Origin: Flavobacteriaceae bacterium
GTDB lineage: Bacteria; Bacteroidota; Bacteroidia; Flavobacteriales; Flavobacteriaceae
Direction of reading: 5' to 3'
Length of the DNA stretch: 51,885 nucleotides
Assembly (NCBI GenBank): GCA_947451475.1
Contig: CANFZC010000010.1
Span: 1 to 51,885 of the forward strand
The position numbers were made by a program, and so were the translations under genes. Below, piece by piece: positions 44,864 to 51,885 of this stretch (the first letter of the stretch is position 1; every line of letters starts with the position of its first letter). The notes beneath the pieces were generated by a model. That model saw only the letters and a program-made list of their open reading frames with translations, searched no databases and was not told where the DNA came from.

Positions 44864-44871
44864 TACTTTTG
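44864..44871 (+). promoter_or_regulatory. -7 box of the purD promoter
   Basis: TACTTTTG matches TAnnTTTG, 24 bases before the purD ATG. A TTG at 44839 lies 22 bases upstream of it, a weak -33 candidate. Confidence 0.5.
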
Positions 44872-44895
44872 CAAAACAATTAACAACTACAACCC

Positions 44896-46170
44896 ATGAA
44901 AATTTTACTACTAGGTTCCGGCGGAAGGGAACATGCTTTGTCTTATAAGCTACTACAGAGTTCGAAATGCGAAAAACTTTTTGTTGCCCCTGGAAATGCA
45001 GGAACCGGAAAAATAGCCACCAATGTTCCTATAGATGTTAAAGATTTTGAATCTATTAAAGCCTTTGTAGTACAAGAAAAGATTGATATGGTTGTGGTTG
45101 GTCCTGAGGACCCTTTAGTTTTGGGCATCTATGATTATTTTAAAAACGATAGTTTATTAGGGGGGATTCCGGTTATTGGTCCGTCCCAGCAGGGAGCCCA
45201 ATTGGAAGGTAGTAAAGAGTTTGCCAAAGAGTTCCTTATAAAGCATCAAATTCCCACAGCGGCCTATGATAGTTTTACTGCGGAAACGGTTGAAAAGGGA
45301 TGTCGATTTTTGGAAACATTGCAGCCGCCCTATGTGTTGAAAGCTGATGGATTGGCGGCAGGGAAAGGTGTTTTGATTCTTCAGAATTTGGAGGAAGCTA
45401 AAACGGAGTTGCGCAATATGTTGGTCCATGCTAAATTTGGAGTTGCCAGTTCAAAAGTTGTTATTGAGGAGTTTTTGGACGGTATCGAATTGAGCTGTTT
45501 TGTATTGACGGATGGAAAACACTATAAAATTTTGCCAACGGCCAAAGATTACAAGCGCATAGGAGAAGGCGATACAGGTTTGAATACAGGAGGTATGGGC
45601 GCGGTTTCACCAGTGCCATTTGCAGATGAATTGTTGTTGGAAAAAATAGCGACCCGTATTGTCAAGCCCACTATAGATGGTTTACAGAAAGACGGTATTG
45701 AATATAAAGGGTTTGTTTTTATTGGGTTGATCGTTGTTAAGGGAGAGCCTATGGTGATTGAATATAACGTGAGAATGGGAGATCCGGAAACGGAAGTGGT
45801 GATGCCAAGAATTACTTCAGATTTAGTTACTTTGTTTGAGGCGGTTGCCCATCAAAAGTTGGATGAAGCTACTTTGGAAATTGATGAAAGAAGCGCAACT
45901 ACTATCATGGTCGTATCTGGGGGCTATCCTGAAGAGTATGAAAAGGGATTTGAAATCACAGGTATTGAGCTTGTTGAAGACTCTTTGGTGTTTCATGCAG
46001 GGACTAGTTTGGTTGACGGGAAAGTAGTGACGAGTGGTGGAAGAGTCTTGGCGGTGACATCGTATGGTGCTACCTTCCAAGAGGCCATAAAAAAATCTTA
46101 TCAAAATATAGAAAAGCTACATTTTGATAAGATGTATTTTAGAAAAGATATTGGCTTCGATTTACTTTAA
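44896..46170 (+). CDS. purD: Phosphoribosylamine--glycine ligase
   Basis: This 424-residue enzyme (GARS) joins glycine to phosphoribosylamine in purine synthesis. Motifs are GSGGREHAL at the N-terminus, [10 protein letters not shown], the ATP-grasp segment [16 protein letters not shown], and the C-terminal [16 protein letters not shown]. The length is as expected for bacterial PurD. It converges on the DUF6341 gene and overlaps its end by nine bases. Confidence 0.97.
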   Translation: MKILLLGSGGREHALSYKLLQSSKCEKLFVAPGNAGTGKIATNVPIDVKDFESIKAFVVQEKIDMVVVGPEDPLVLGIYDYFKNDSLLGGIPVIGPSQQGAQLEGSKEFAKEFLIKHQIPTAAYDSFTAETVEKGCRFLETLQPPYVLKADGLAAGKGVLILQNLEEAKTELRNMLVHAKFGVASSKVVIEEFLDGIELSCFVLTDGKHYKILPTAKDYKRIGEGDTGLNTGGMGAVSPVPFADELLLEKIATRIVKPTIDGLQKDGIEYKGFVFIGLIVVKGEPMVIEYNVRMGDPETEVVMPRITSDLVTLFEAVAHQKLDEATLEIDERSATTIMVVSGGYPEEYEKGFEITGIELVEDSLVFHAGTSLVDGKVVTSGGRVLAVTSYGATFQEAIKKSYQNIEKLHFDKMYFRKDIGFDLL

Positions 46171-46392
46171 GAACGAGTGCGCTGTAGTATCTTGGTTTTC
46201 TTCGTTGTTGTTTTGGTGCTTTTGTAATTCTTTACACCAGTAGATGATGTATCTAGCACAAACTAGCATCAGTGCCCAGCTAAAAATATTAGCCAACCAC
46301 CAATTGCTTAATTCAAGGGTGCGTAACCAATCTAAAGGTTTGAATAAAAAGTCTACAAATAATGTTTGAATGCCTTCAAAAAATGCTTTCAT
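46162..46392 (-). CDS. DUF6341-like small membrane protein
   Basis: This 76-residue protein starts [32 protein letters not shown] and contains one membrane helix (about 30-55) and a polar Asn/Glu-rich tail. I recognise it as resembling DUF6341, a flavobacterial family of unknown role that sits beside the DUF6427 gene. The start at 46392 was preferred to the longer frame starting at 46470, which overlaps the divergent DUF6427 gene. A -7 box lies upstream. Confidence 0.78.
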   Translation of the reverse strand: MKAFFEGIQTLFVDFLFKPLDWLRTLELSNWWLANIFSWALMLVCARYIIYWCKELQKHQNNNEENQDTTAHSFLK

Positions 46393-46418
46393 TTTATAAA
46401 ATGTTATATTTACCGTCA

Positions 46419-46426
46419 CAAATGTA
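46419..46426 (-). promoter_or_regulatory. -7 box of the DUF6341 promoter
   Basis: On the minus strand TACATTTG matches TAnnTTTG, 26 bases before the DUF6341 ATG. A plus-strand near-match (TATATTTA at 46405) faces the DUF6427 gene, so the two promoters nearly overlap. Confidence 0.5.
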
Positions 46427-46438
46427 TAAAATATCCAC

Positions 46439-47368
46439 ATGATAACAAGCGTTTTTAAAAAATCTACCATACTAAATTATTCCTTGGTGGTCGTTTTACT
46501 TTTGTGCTTTTTCTTTTTGCATCAAAACAGTGATTTGGTGTTGCCAGGAGTATCAAATGGAGCTATGGGAACCAGTACTTTGATAATCTTGTTGTTAGCT
46601 TCTTTTTTTCTGGTTAATTTCATGGTTAAAAAGAATGGATTGACGAAGGATAGTAGCTATACGATACTCTTTTTCTTGTTGTTTTTGATGTTATTTCCGG
46701 CGGTATTTTCTAATTCAAACGTATTGTTTGCCAACCTATTTTTGTTGTTATCGATGCGAAGATTGATGTCATTGCAATCTTTAAAAGCGCCAAAAGAGAA
46801 AATATTTGACGCTTCGATGTGGATCTTTATCGCCAGTTTATTTCATTTTTGGTGCATCCTATTTATCGTTTTAGTCTATATTTCAATTGTATTTCATGCA
46901 TCGAGGGATTACCGCAATTGGTTGTTGCCCTTTGTGGCGTTTGTGGCTACGGCAGTGGTTTTTGTATTTGCGGCTTTGATTTTTGACCCGAGTTGGATAG
47001 ATCACTTTAGAGGTCAGATGCAGATGAATTTTGAGTTGAATTATTTTGCTAACAATTATCAAAATGCGGCTTTATCTTTTTATGTGGTGGTGGCTTTGTA
47101 TTTTGTCATGGCAATGGTATTTTCGATGACCAATCGACCTTTGATTTTGCAGGCGTCCTATAAGAAAATGATCTTTGCTTTTGTTATTAGCGCAGTTGTA
47201 TTTGTGCTCTCTCCACAAAAGAATAATGTACTGTTGTTGTTTACTTTTATGCCTTTATCTTTGATGGCTACTAACAATATAGAATACTCTCAGAGCAAGA
47301 TGTACCAGGAGATTGTATTATTGTTATTTATAGTGGGAAGCTTTACGGCTTTTTTTGCACAACTATAA
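46439..47368 (+). CDS. DUF6427-like multi-pass membrane protein
   Basis: This 309-residue protein has about eight to ten membrane helices and starts MITSVFKKSTILNYSLVVVLLL. It resembles DUF6427, a flavobacterial membrane protein of unknown function; one may suspect a polysaccharide or lipid role but the sequence does not show it. The end overlaps the stop of the convergent upp gene by six bases. Confidence 0.8.
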   Translation: MITSVFKKSTILNYSLVVVLLLCFFFLHQNSDLVLPGVSNGAMGTSTLIILLLASFFLVNFMVKKNGLTKDSSYTILFFLLFLMLFPAVFSNSNVLFANLFLLLSMRRLMSLQSLKAPKEKIFDASMWIFIASLFHFWCILFIVLVYISIVFHASRDYRNWLLPFVAFVATAVVFVFAALIFDPSWIDHFRGQMQMNFELNYFANNYQNAALSFYVVVALYFVMAMVFSMTNRPLILQASYKKMIFAFVISAVVFVLSPQKNNVLLLFTFMPLSLMATNNIEYSQSKMYQEIVLLLFIVGSFTAFFAQL

Positions 47369-48016
47369 TTTACTACCGTAGGCTAAATCTCCGGCATCCC
47401 CGAGACCGGGCACGATGTAATTTTTCTCATTGAGTTTATCGTCTAAAGCAGCTACCCATAGGTGGCAATCGTGTGGCAAGTTCTCTTGAAGGTAGGCTAT
47501 ACCTTCGGGAGCGGCAATTACTATTGCGATATGTATTTCTTTTGGTTTTTGTTCGAGGTGTAGTTTATTCAATACGGCTACTATAGACTGCCCGGTGGCA
47601 AGCATGGGGTCAATTAGAATGAGGTTTTTGTTTTCGAATGAGGGAGCGGCTTGGTATTCTACTAGGATTTCGAATTTCTCATCGTTGTCATAGTGGTGAC
47701 GGTAGGCGGACACAAAGCCATTTTCGGCGTTGTCGAATAGGTTCATGAATCCGGTGTGGAGTGCTAGTCCGGCTCTTAGAATAGAACATAATACTACGTG
47801 GTCAGCTATGGTTGTGGTATGTTTGATGCCTAGGGGCGTTTGCACTTCTATATTTTTATACGCTAAGGTTTTGCTTAATTCGTAGGCCATAATTTCGCCG
47901 ATGCGCTCTATGTTTTTACGGAAACGCATGCTGTCTTTTTGGATGGTTACATCGCGAATTTGGGCTAAAAAATGGTTGAGAATACTGTTTTGTTCGGAGA
48001 TATAGTGAATGTGCAT
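47363..48016 (-). CDS. upp: Uracil phosphoribosyltransferase
   Basis: This 217-residue enzyme salvages uracil to UMP using PRPP. It carries ILRAGLALHTGFMNLF, the PRPP-binding motif LIDPMLATGQSIVAVL with the Asp-Pro and the Thr-Gly-Gln, and the C-terminal GLGDAGDLAYG uracil loop. The start at 48016 (MHIHYISEQNSIL) was chosen; the longer frame starting at 48124 overlaps the divergent DUF4254 gene. Length matches the family. Confidence 0.96.
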   Translation of the reverse strand: MHIHYISEQNSILNHFLAQIRDVTIQKDSMRFRKNIERIGEIMAYELSKTLAYKNIEVQTPLGIKHTTTIADHVVLCSILRAGLALHTGFMNLFDNAENGFVSAYRHHYDNDEKFEILVEYQAAPSFENKNLILIDPMLATGQSIVAVLNKLHLEQKPKEIHIAIVIAAPEGIAYLQENLPHDCHLWVAALDDKLNEKNYIVPGLGDAGDLAYGSKL

Positions 48017-48035
48017 GTAGCTGAAAATTTGTTTG

Positions 48036-48065
48036 TTTGGGTAAAAGTATAAAAAACTATCTTTG
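48036..48065 (+). promoter_or_regulatory. Complete Bacteroidota-type promoter of the DUF4254 gene
   Basis: TTTG at 48036-48039 and TATCTTTG at 48058-48065 are separated by 18 bases, close to the TTTG-N19-TAnnTTTG consensus. This is the best-formed promoter seen in the window. The ATG follows at 48084. Confidence 0.7.
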
Positions 48066-48083
48066 CAAATAAAATCGACACTT

Positions 48084-48689
48084 ATGTTTTCACAATTTGC
48101 CTTTCCTATTTTCGAGCAAAGCATTAGAGATTATCACGTTATTGATGACGTATACCAACCGACTTTAAATCCATTTACCAAAGGAAGTATTGAGTATTTA
48201 TTGTATGCCAAGAATTGGGTAGATACGGTTCAATGGCATTATGAAGATATCATTAGGGATCCGAATATCGATCCAGTGGCAGCTTTGGATTTAAAACGCA
48301 AAATAGATGCTTCTAATCAGGTTCGTACGGACATGGTGGAGTATATCGATAGTTATTTTCTTCAAAAACACCAAGACGTTCAGGTTAAAGCTGATGCTAA
48401 GATTAATACGGAGAGTCCGGCTTGGGCCATTGATCGATTATCGATATTGGCTTTGAAGATTTATCATATGAGTGAGGAGGCAAACCGAGCAGAAGCTACG
48501 GCAGAGCACCGTGCTAAGTGTCAAGAGAAATTGAATGTATTGTTGGATCAGAAGAGCGATATGTTTATTTCGATTAATGATTTGTTGACGGACATTGAAA
48601 ACGGAGACAAATACATGAAAGTGTACAAGCAGATGAAGATGTACAATGACGATGATTTGAATCCGGTATTGTATCAAAACAAAAAATAA
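48084..48689 (+). CDS. DUF4254 domain-containing protein
   Basis: This 201-residue cytoplasmic, mostly helical protein has the DUF4254 pattern (NPFTKGSIEYLLYAKNWVDTVQWHYEDIIRDPNIDP, then IDRLSILALKIYHM). It is commonly found beside a GT9 heptosyltransferase-like gene in Bacteroidota, as here, with a gap of 13 bases, so it may work in LPS or surface glycan synthesis. The role is unproven. The ATG at 48084 was preferred over the upstream TTG at 48063. Confidence 0.88.
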   Translation: MFSQFAFPIFEQSIRDYHVIDDVYQPTLNPFTKGSIEYLLYAKNWVDTVQWHYEDIIRDPNIDPVAALDLKRKIDASNQVRTDMVEYIDSYFLQKHQDVQVKADAKINTESPAWAIDRLSILALKIYHMSEEANRAEATAEHRAKCQEKLNVLLDQKSDMFISINDLLTDIENGDKYMKVYKQMKMYNDDDLNPVLYQNKK

Positions 48690-48702
48690 TTAGACCTTAC
48701 TT

Positions 48703-49746
48703 TTGTCTAAAACCACTACACATATAGCCGTCATACGCTTGTCTGCCATGGGCGACGTTGCGATGACGGTTCCTGTTATTAGGGCGGTTGTAGCCCAGCA
48801 TCCTGAGTTGCATCTTACGATAGTCTCTAGGCCATTCTTTGCTCCTTTTTTTGAAGGAATATCGAAGGTGTCTTTTTTTGCTGTGGATGTACATGGGCGG
48901 CATAAAGGATTTAGGGGATTGTTGCGGTTGTATACTGATTTACGTCGTATAGAAATAGATGCGGTTGCTGATTTGCATAACGTACTGCGCTCTAAAGTGG
49001 TACGTACTTTATTTGCTTTGAGTGGCCAACGAGTGGCTTTTACGGATAAAGGTCGGGCTGATAAAAAAGCCCTGACTCGAGCGGTTAATAAGGTCTTTCA
49101 GCCGGTGCGTTCTATGTTTGAGCGTCATACCGACACTTTTGAGCGACTTGGGTATGCGGTCGATTTGGCCCAACCATTCTTTCCACCACCTGCTGAATTG
49201 GAAGCGGCTACTTTGGCCGTATCGGGAGCAAAAGAGGACTTGAGATGGATTGGAATTGCGCCTTTTGCGCAGTATGAGAGTAAAGTATATCCTTTGGACT
49301 TGATGGAGCAGGTGATGGCTCAATTGGCATCCACTTCGAAGTATAAAATATTTTTATTTGGAGGAGGAGCTGAGGAAGTTGCGCAGTTGACGGCTTTGGC
49401 TGCGGATTATGCTAATGTGGTTGTCGTGGCAGGTAAACTTAGATTGCCGCAAGAATTGCAATTGATCTCCCAGTTGGATGTTATGTTATCGATGGACAGT
49501 GGTAATTCGCATATTGCGGCTATGCTAGGCGTTCCTTTGGTGACCTTATGGGGGGCGACACATCCTTACACAGGATTTAAACCTTTTGAGCAACCTATGG
49601 AAAACTGTTTGGTTTCTGATAGAGAACGCTATCCTTTATTGCCGACCTCTGTTTATGGAAATAAAATCGTGGCGGGCTATGAAGAAGCGATGCGGACTAT
49701 AGCTCCTGAGACGGTTGTTTCGCGAATTCGTACTATTATATCATAA
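48703..49746 (+). CDS. GT9 family glycosyltransferase (heptosyltransferase-like), TTG start
   Basis: This 347-residue protein belongs to the ADP-heptose--LPS heptosyltransferase family. It has the N-terminal HIAVIRLSAMGDVAMTVPVIRAV, the middle WIGIAPFAQYESKVYPLDL, and the C-terminal LDVMLSMDSGNSHIAAMLGVPLVTLWGATHP. It would transfer a sugar onto the LPS core. The start codon is unusual: a stop TAG at 48691 in frame and no ATG before the conserved N-terminus make TTG at 48703 the only start that keeps the family's first strand. The first ATG (48748) would remove it. Confidence 0.93.
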   Translation: MSKTTTHIAVIRLSAMGDVAMTVPVIRAVVAQHPELHLTIVSRPFFAPFFEGISKVSFFAVDVHGRHKGFRGLLRLYTDLRRIEIDAVADLHNVLRSKVVRTLFALSGQRVAFTDKGRADKKALTRAVNKVFQPVRSMFERHTDTFERLGYAVDLAQPFFPPPAELEAATLAVSGAKEDLRWIGIAPFAQYESKVYPLDLMEQVMAQLASTSKYKIFLFGGGAEEVAQLTALAADYANVVVVAGKLRLPQELQLISQLDVMLSMDSGNSHIAAMLGVPLVTLWGATHPYTGFKPFEQPMENCLVSDRERYPLLPTSVYGNKIVAGYEEAMRTIAPETVVSRIRTIIS

Positions 49747-49774
49747 AAAACTCCTCAATTTGAGGAGTTTTTAG
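49746..49774. terminator. Bidirectional terminator between the GT9 and PaaE genes
   Basis: A 12-bp hairpin (AAAAACTCCTCA / TGAGGAGTTTTT) lies between two convergent genes and has both an A-tract and a T-tract. Confidence 0.85.
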
Positions 49775-49777
49775 TTT

Positions 49778-50833
49778 TTATACATCATCGTAATCAACAT
49801 AGACTTCGGGTGATGTTGGATGGGCTTGACAGGTGAGGATTAACCCTTCTGCTATTTCATTATCGGTTAGGATGGCGTTCTTTTTCATCTCGGCGGTACC
49901 TGAAGTAATGCGGGCAAGGCAGGAGCTACAAATTCCCCCCTGGCATGAATAGGGCGCATCTACTCCTTGCTTAAGCGCAGCTTCTAATATCGTTTGTTTT
50001 TGCGACATTTCGAAGGTTGTTTCTTCGTCGTCTACTAGCACGGTGATTTTGGTATGTCCGGTTGCATTGTTTGCCGCAGCGGTTTCTTTGCTAGCTGCGG
50101 TAGAGAACAATTCGAATTTGATGTTCTTGTCGGCGATGTTGTGTTCTTTTAGCACAGTAGTTACGCCGTTGATCATCTCTTCTGGGCCACAGAGGTAGAA
50201 TTTATCGAATTCTTTTTCTTTGTGTTTGTTGTTCAATATGAAATTAACGGCAGCTTTATCGATACGGCCGAAGAGTTCGTTTTCCACTTTAATTTGGGTG
50301 TAGGCATAGTGCACGAAGAAGCGTCCGACGTATTTGAGTTGGAGTTCGTGCAATTCGGCATGGAAGATGGTTTCGTCTGTATTTTTATTTCCGTATACAA
50401 GGACAAAAGTACTTTTTGGTTCGTTTTCTAGGACTGATTTCAAGATGGCCATCACGGGTGTGATGCCGCTACCAGCCACAAATGCTGCATAGTTTTTTTG
50501 GTTAGAGAAATCAGGTTCGAAGGTAAATCTACCTTCGGGTTGGCTTACTTCTAGGATATCGCCTGTTTTTAGGTTTTCGTTAGCGAATTTAGAAAAGTGT
50601 CCGTTTTTAACGGCTTTGATTGCAATGCGTAATTCGCCGCTATTGGGAGCACTACAAACCGAATAAGCTCTGCGTATTTCTTGCCCGTCTAATGTCAGTT
50701 TGAGGTTGACGTATTGTCCGGCGGTGTATTGGTAGGCCGCTTTTAATTCGGCTGGAATGGTAAAGGCAATAGAAATCGCGCTAGGAGTTTCTTGCTTTAC
50801 TTCTTTGATGTGTAATTTATAAAAGGCTGACAT
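49778..50833 (-). CDS. PaaE-type 2Fe-2S ferredoxin/FAD reductase
   Basis: This 351-residue protein has a ferredoxin-NADP-reductase-like part: the FAD motif RRAYSVCSAPNSGEL, then GSGITPVMAILKSVL and YLCGPEEMINGV for NAD(P) binding. A C-terminal plant-type [2Fe-2S] domain follows with PYSCQGGICSSCLA and a fourth Cys in LILTCQAHP. It resembles PaaE, the reductase of phenylacetyl-CoA epoxidase, but the oxygenase genes paaABCD are not in the window, so it may serve another oxygenase. It starts at 50833 and has its own -7 box. Confidence 0.92.
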   Translation of the reverse strand: MSAFYKLHIKEVKQETPSAISIAFTIPAELKAAYQYTAGQYVNLKLTLDGQEIRRAYSVCSAPNSGELRIAIKAVKNGHFSKFANENLKTGDILEVSQPEGRFTFEPDFSNQKNYAAFVAGSGITPVMAILKSVLENEPKSTFVLVYGNKNTDETIFHAELHELQLKYVGRFFVHYAYTQIKVENELFGRIDKAAVNFILNNKHKEKEFDKFYLCGPEEMINGVTTVLKEHNIADKNIKFELFSTAASKETAAANNATGHTKITVLVDDEETTFEMSQKQTILEAALKQGVDAPYSCQGGICSSCLARITSGTAEMKKNAILTDNEIAEGLILTCQAHPTSPEVYVDYDDV

Positions 50834-50848
50834 GAACTGTATTTTTTG

Positions 50849-50856
50849 CAAAGATA
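50849..50856 (-). promoter_or_regulatory. -7 box of the PaaE-type reductase promoter
   Basis: On the minus strand TATCTTTG is an exact TAnnTTTG match, 15 bases before the ATG. Confidence 0.5.
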
Positions 50857-50927
50857 CTAAAGAATTGCGGTAAGTTTAAATCAATTTGGCCAAGGATTTT
50901 GGAATGGGTTTATATAGGGCTAAATAG

Positions 50928-50946
50928 GCTTAAGGTAAACTTAAGC
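50928..50946. repeat. Perfect 7-bp inverted repeat
   Basis: GCTTAAG and CTTAAGC flank a five-base spacer. It lies directly next to the 11-bp tandem repeats, in the divergent region between the PaaE and padR genes. Confidence 0.7.
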
Positions 50947-50990
50947 ATGCTATATCCATGCTATATCCATGCTATATCTATGCTATATCA
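50947..50990. repeat. 11-bp tandem repeat, four copies
   Basis: The unit ATGCTATATCC occurs four times without spacing (50947-50957, 50958-50968, 50969-50979, 50980-50990); the last two copies differ only at the final base. The period of one DNA helical turn places every copy on the same face. No gene covers it. Confidence 0.92.
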
Positions 50991-51056
50991 TAAAATTATA
51001 TCTAATGTAATTTAGCGGTTGGGTACGGTGCATAAAGAGTATATCTAGCATAAAAA

Positions 51057-51100
51057 ATACATACCTAAAAAACTTATGTATATAAAAAACTTATGTATAT
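51057..51100. repeat. ATACATA/TATGTAT inverted and 17-bp direct repeats at the padR promoter
   Basis: ATACATA at 51057 faces TATGTAT at 51075 across 11 bases, forming a perfect inverted repeat. TATGTAT recurs at 51092. The second and third copies are part of an exact 17-bp tandem duplication (51067-51083 and 51084-51100). The ATGT/ACAT half-sites are of the kind bound by PadR regulators, so this is a likely autoregulatory operator. Confidence 0.65.
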
Positions 51101-51103
51101 TTG
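51096..51103 (+). promoter_or_regulatory. -7 box of the padR promoter
   Basis: TATATTTG is an exact TAnnTTTG match and overlaps the last TATGTAT copy, so a bound repressor would cover the promoter. It lies 22 bases before the ATG. Confidence 0.55.
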
Positions 51104-51125
51104 TTTTTTTAAAAATGGAGCTGCG

Positions 51126-51461
51126 ATGAAACAATCACAATTGTACAAGGGGAGTTTGGCGACGATCGTCATGAAGTTGCTGGAGGAAAACGGCAGGATG
51201 TATGGGTATGAGATTACTCAAAAGGTTAAGGAAATTACTAATGGCGAGTTGAAAATCACGGAGGGTGCTTTGTATCCCGCTTTGCATAAGTTGGAAGCCG
51301 AAGGTGTTTTAGAGGTTGAGGTTGCCCAAGTGGACAATAGAGTTCGGAAGTATTATAAGTTGACTGAAAAGGGGACTACTGAAACGGTGAATCGACTGGC
51401 GGAGTTGGAGGATTTTATTCGGAATATGCAAACGTTGGTACAACCTAAATTAGAGTATTAG
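51126..51461 (+). CDS. PadR family transcriptional regulator
   Basis: This 111-residue protein has the PadR winged helix: LYKGSLATIVMKLLEENGRMYGYEITQKV, then the recognition region ITEGALYPALHKLEAEGVLEVE and the wing VDNRVRKYYKLTEKG, plus a short C-terminal helix. It should bind DNA as a dimer, probably repressing its own operon. ATG 51126 follows a GGAG eight bases upstream and was preferred to the ATG at 51093, which lies inside the promoter repeat. The next gene starts two bases after its stop. Confidence 0.95.
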   Translation: MKQSQLYKGSLATIVMKLLEENGRMYGYEITQKVKEITNGELKITEGALYPALHKLEAEGVLEVEVAQVDNRVRKYYKLTEKGTTETVNRLAELEDFIRNMQTLVQPKLEY

Positions 51462-51463
51462 CC

Positions 51464-51885
51464 ATGAACTTAACCAAAGAAGAAATACAGTTTATAGACA
51501 CCTACTTACTTAAGAGTGAAGTGTTTTATGTGGATATTCGTCAGGAGATGATCGATCATGTGGCTACCGCTGTGGAGGCAATGATGGCAGAGGAAGGTCT
51601 TGATTTTTATGATGCTTTCAAAGCCTATATGGTGGTGCATAAAAAGGAACTTTTGAAGAACAACGTGATTCGATGGAAGTTTTCTTGGGATGTGATAAGG
51701 CAATTTGGGTTGTTTTTGATTAAGCCCTTCCAATTGGTTATCGCCGTCCTTTTCTTTTTCTTGTTTCGATATGTGGATGTTAACCGTTATTTTTCGGATG
51801 GATTTACGGTGTCTAATTTATTTTTTGTTTTGGTGATGGGGTTGGTATTGTTTCAGCTTTGTTATTTCCAATTGTACCTTAAGAA
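51464..51885 (+). CDS. Membrane protein co-transcribed with PadR (partial)
   Basis: At least 140 residues are visible before the window ends. The N-terminus is helical and polar (MNLTKEEIQFIDTYLLKSEVF, then DIRQEMIDHVATAVEAMM), and two membrane helices follow (about 86-104 in FQLVIAVLFFFLFRYVDV and about 116-137). The first 80 residues resemble the acidic helical domain of small PadR-linked membrane proteins in which the first part carries a conserved DxxxxEMxDH. It is probably the target of the regulator before it. The family is not certain. Confidence 0.8.
   Translation, partial: MNLTKEEIQFIDTYLLKSEVFYVDIRQEMIDHVATAVEAMMAEEGLDFYDAFKAYMVVHKKELLKNNVIRWKFSWDVIRQFGLFLIKPFQLVIAVLFFFLFRYVDVNRYFSDGFTVSNLFFVLVMGLVLFQLCYFQLYLK

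Noticed and set aside
47363..47368. Six-base overlap of the convergent upp and DUF6427 genes
   Set aside because: The overlap is real, but short convergent overlaps are common and have no special meaning.
1..51885. CRISPR array, transposase or prophage
   Set aside because: No spaced direct repeats of CRISPR type, no transposase-like frame and no cluster of phage structural genes were seen. The holin-family gene at 2585 belongs to a common chromosomal family.

Overview
The window looks like chromosomal DNA of a member of the Flavobacteriia, most likely Flavobacterium or a close relative. The evidence is AT-rich DNA, a secreted protein with a type IX secretion (T9SS) C-terminal sorting domain, repeated promoter -7 boxes of the Bacteroidota type (TAnnTTTG), few convincing Shine-Dalgarno sequences, and protein families typical of this group (DUF6341, DUF6427, DUF6909, DUF4254, head-GIN). 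No transposase, integrase, CRISPR array or phage gene was seen.

Region 1 (1-17.6 kb) is mostly housekeeping. It holds the end of gltX, an outer-membrane barrel protein, an SPFH protein, a three-gene envelope operon (YtxH / holin-like / DUF6327), glnS, folB, tRNA-Cys, a LysE-type exporter, a head-GIN protein, rnr, a DUF2007 protein, a 635-base gene-free AT-rich stretch rich in TTAACA/TGTTAA motifs, rpiB, a cation efflux protein, an NAD(P)HX dehydratase, tex, an alpha/beta hydrolase with a YIP1-like and a DUF2089 gene, and a short tatA.

Region 2 (17.7-43.4 kb) is a surface polysaccharide locus. It begins with an M23 peptidase, a GH3-family enzyme, a carboxypeptidase-regulatory-domain protein and a DUF6909 protein whose C-terminus resembles a nucleoside phosphorylase. 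Then come a Wzz-like chain-length protein, rfbA, rfbC and rfbD, a Wzx flippase, a lipoprotein, a Wzy-like polymerase, an unusual O-antigen-ligase/GT4 fusion, an FkbM methyltransferase, an SDR enzyme, a WecG/TagA glycosyltransferase and a GDP-mannose 3,5-epimerase-like protein. After a terminator follow a second O-antigen ligase, a UDP-glucuronate decarboxylase-like SDR and the initiating sugar-phosphate transferase. On the opposite strand are a GT4, wecB and a CapK/PaaK-like adenylating enzyme. The section from about 26 to 35 kb is visibly more AT-rich than its flanks and holds two gene-free gaps, as expected for a variable, exchanged glycan cassette. Together the genes suggest a Wzx/Wzy-type glycan containing L-rhamnose, a GDP-L-galactose-type sugar, and possibly a pentose and ManNAc-type sugars. 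rfbB and the enzymes making GDP-mannose and UDP-glucuronate are not in the window.

Region 3 (43.4-51.9 kb) returns to conserved genes: a T9SS-sorted protein with six Asp-box motifs, purD, DUF6341, DUF6427, upp, DUF4254, a GT9 heptosyltransferase-like protein with a TTG start, a PaaE-type ferredoxin reductase, and a PadR regulator followed by a membrane protein cut off by the window edge. The paaE-padR intergenic region contains a four-copy 11-bp tandem repeat and a likely operator overlapping the padR promoter.
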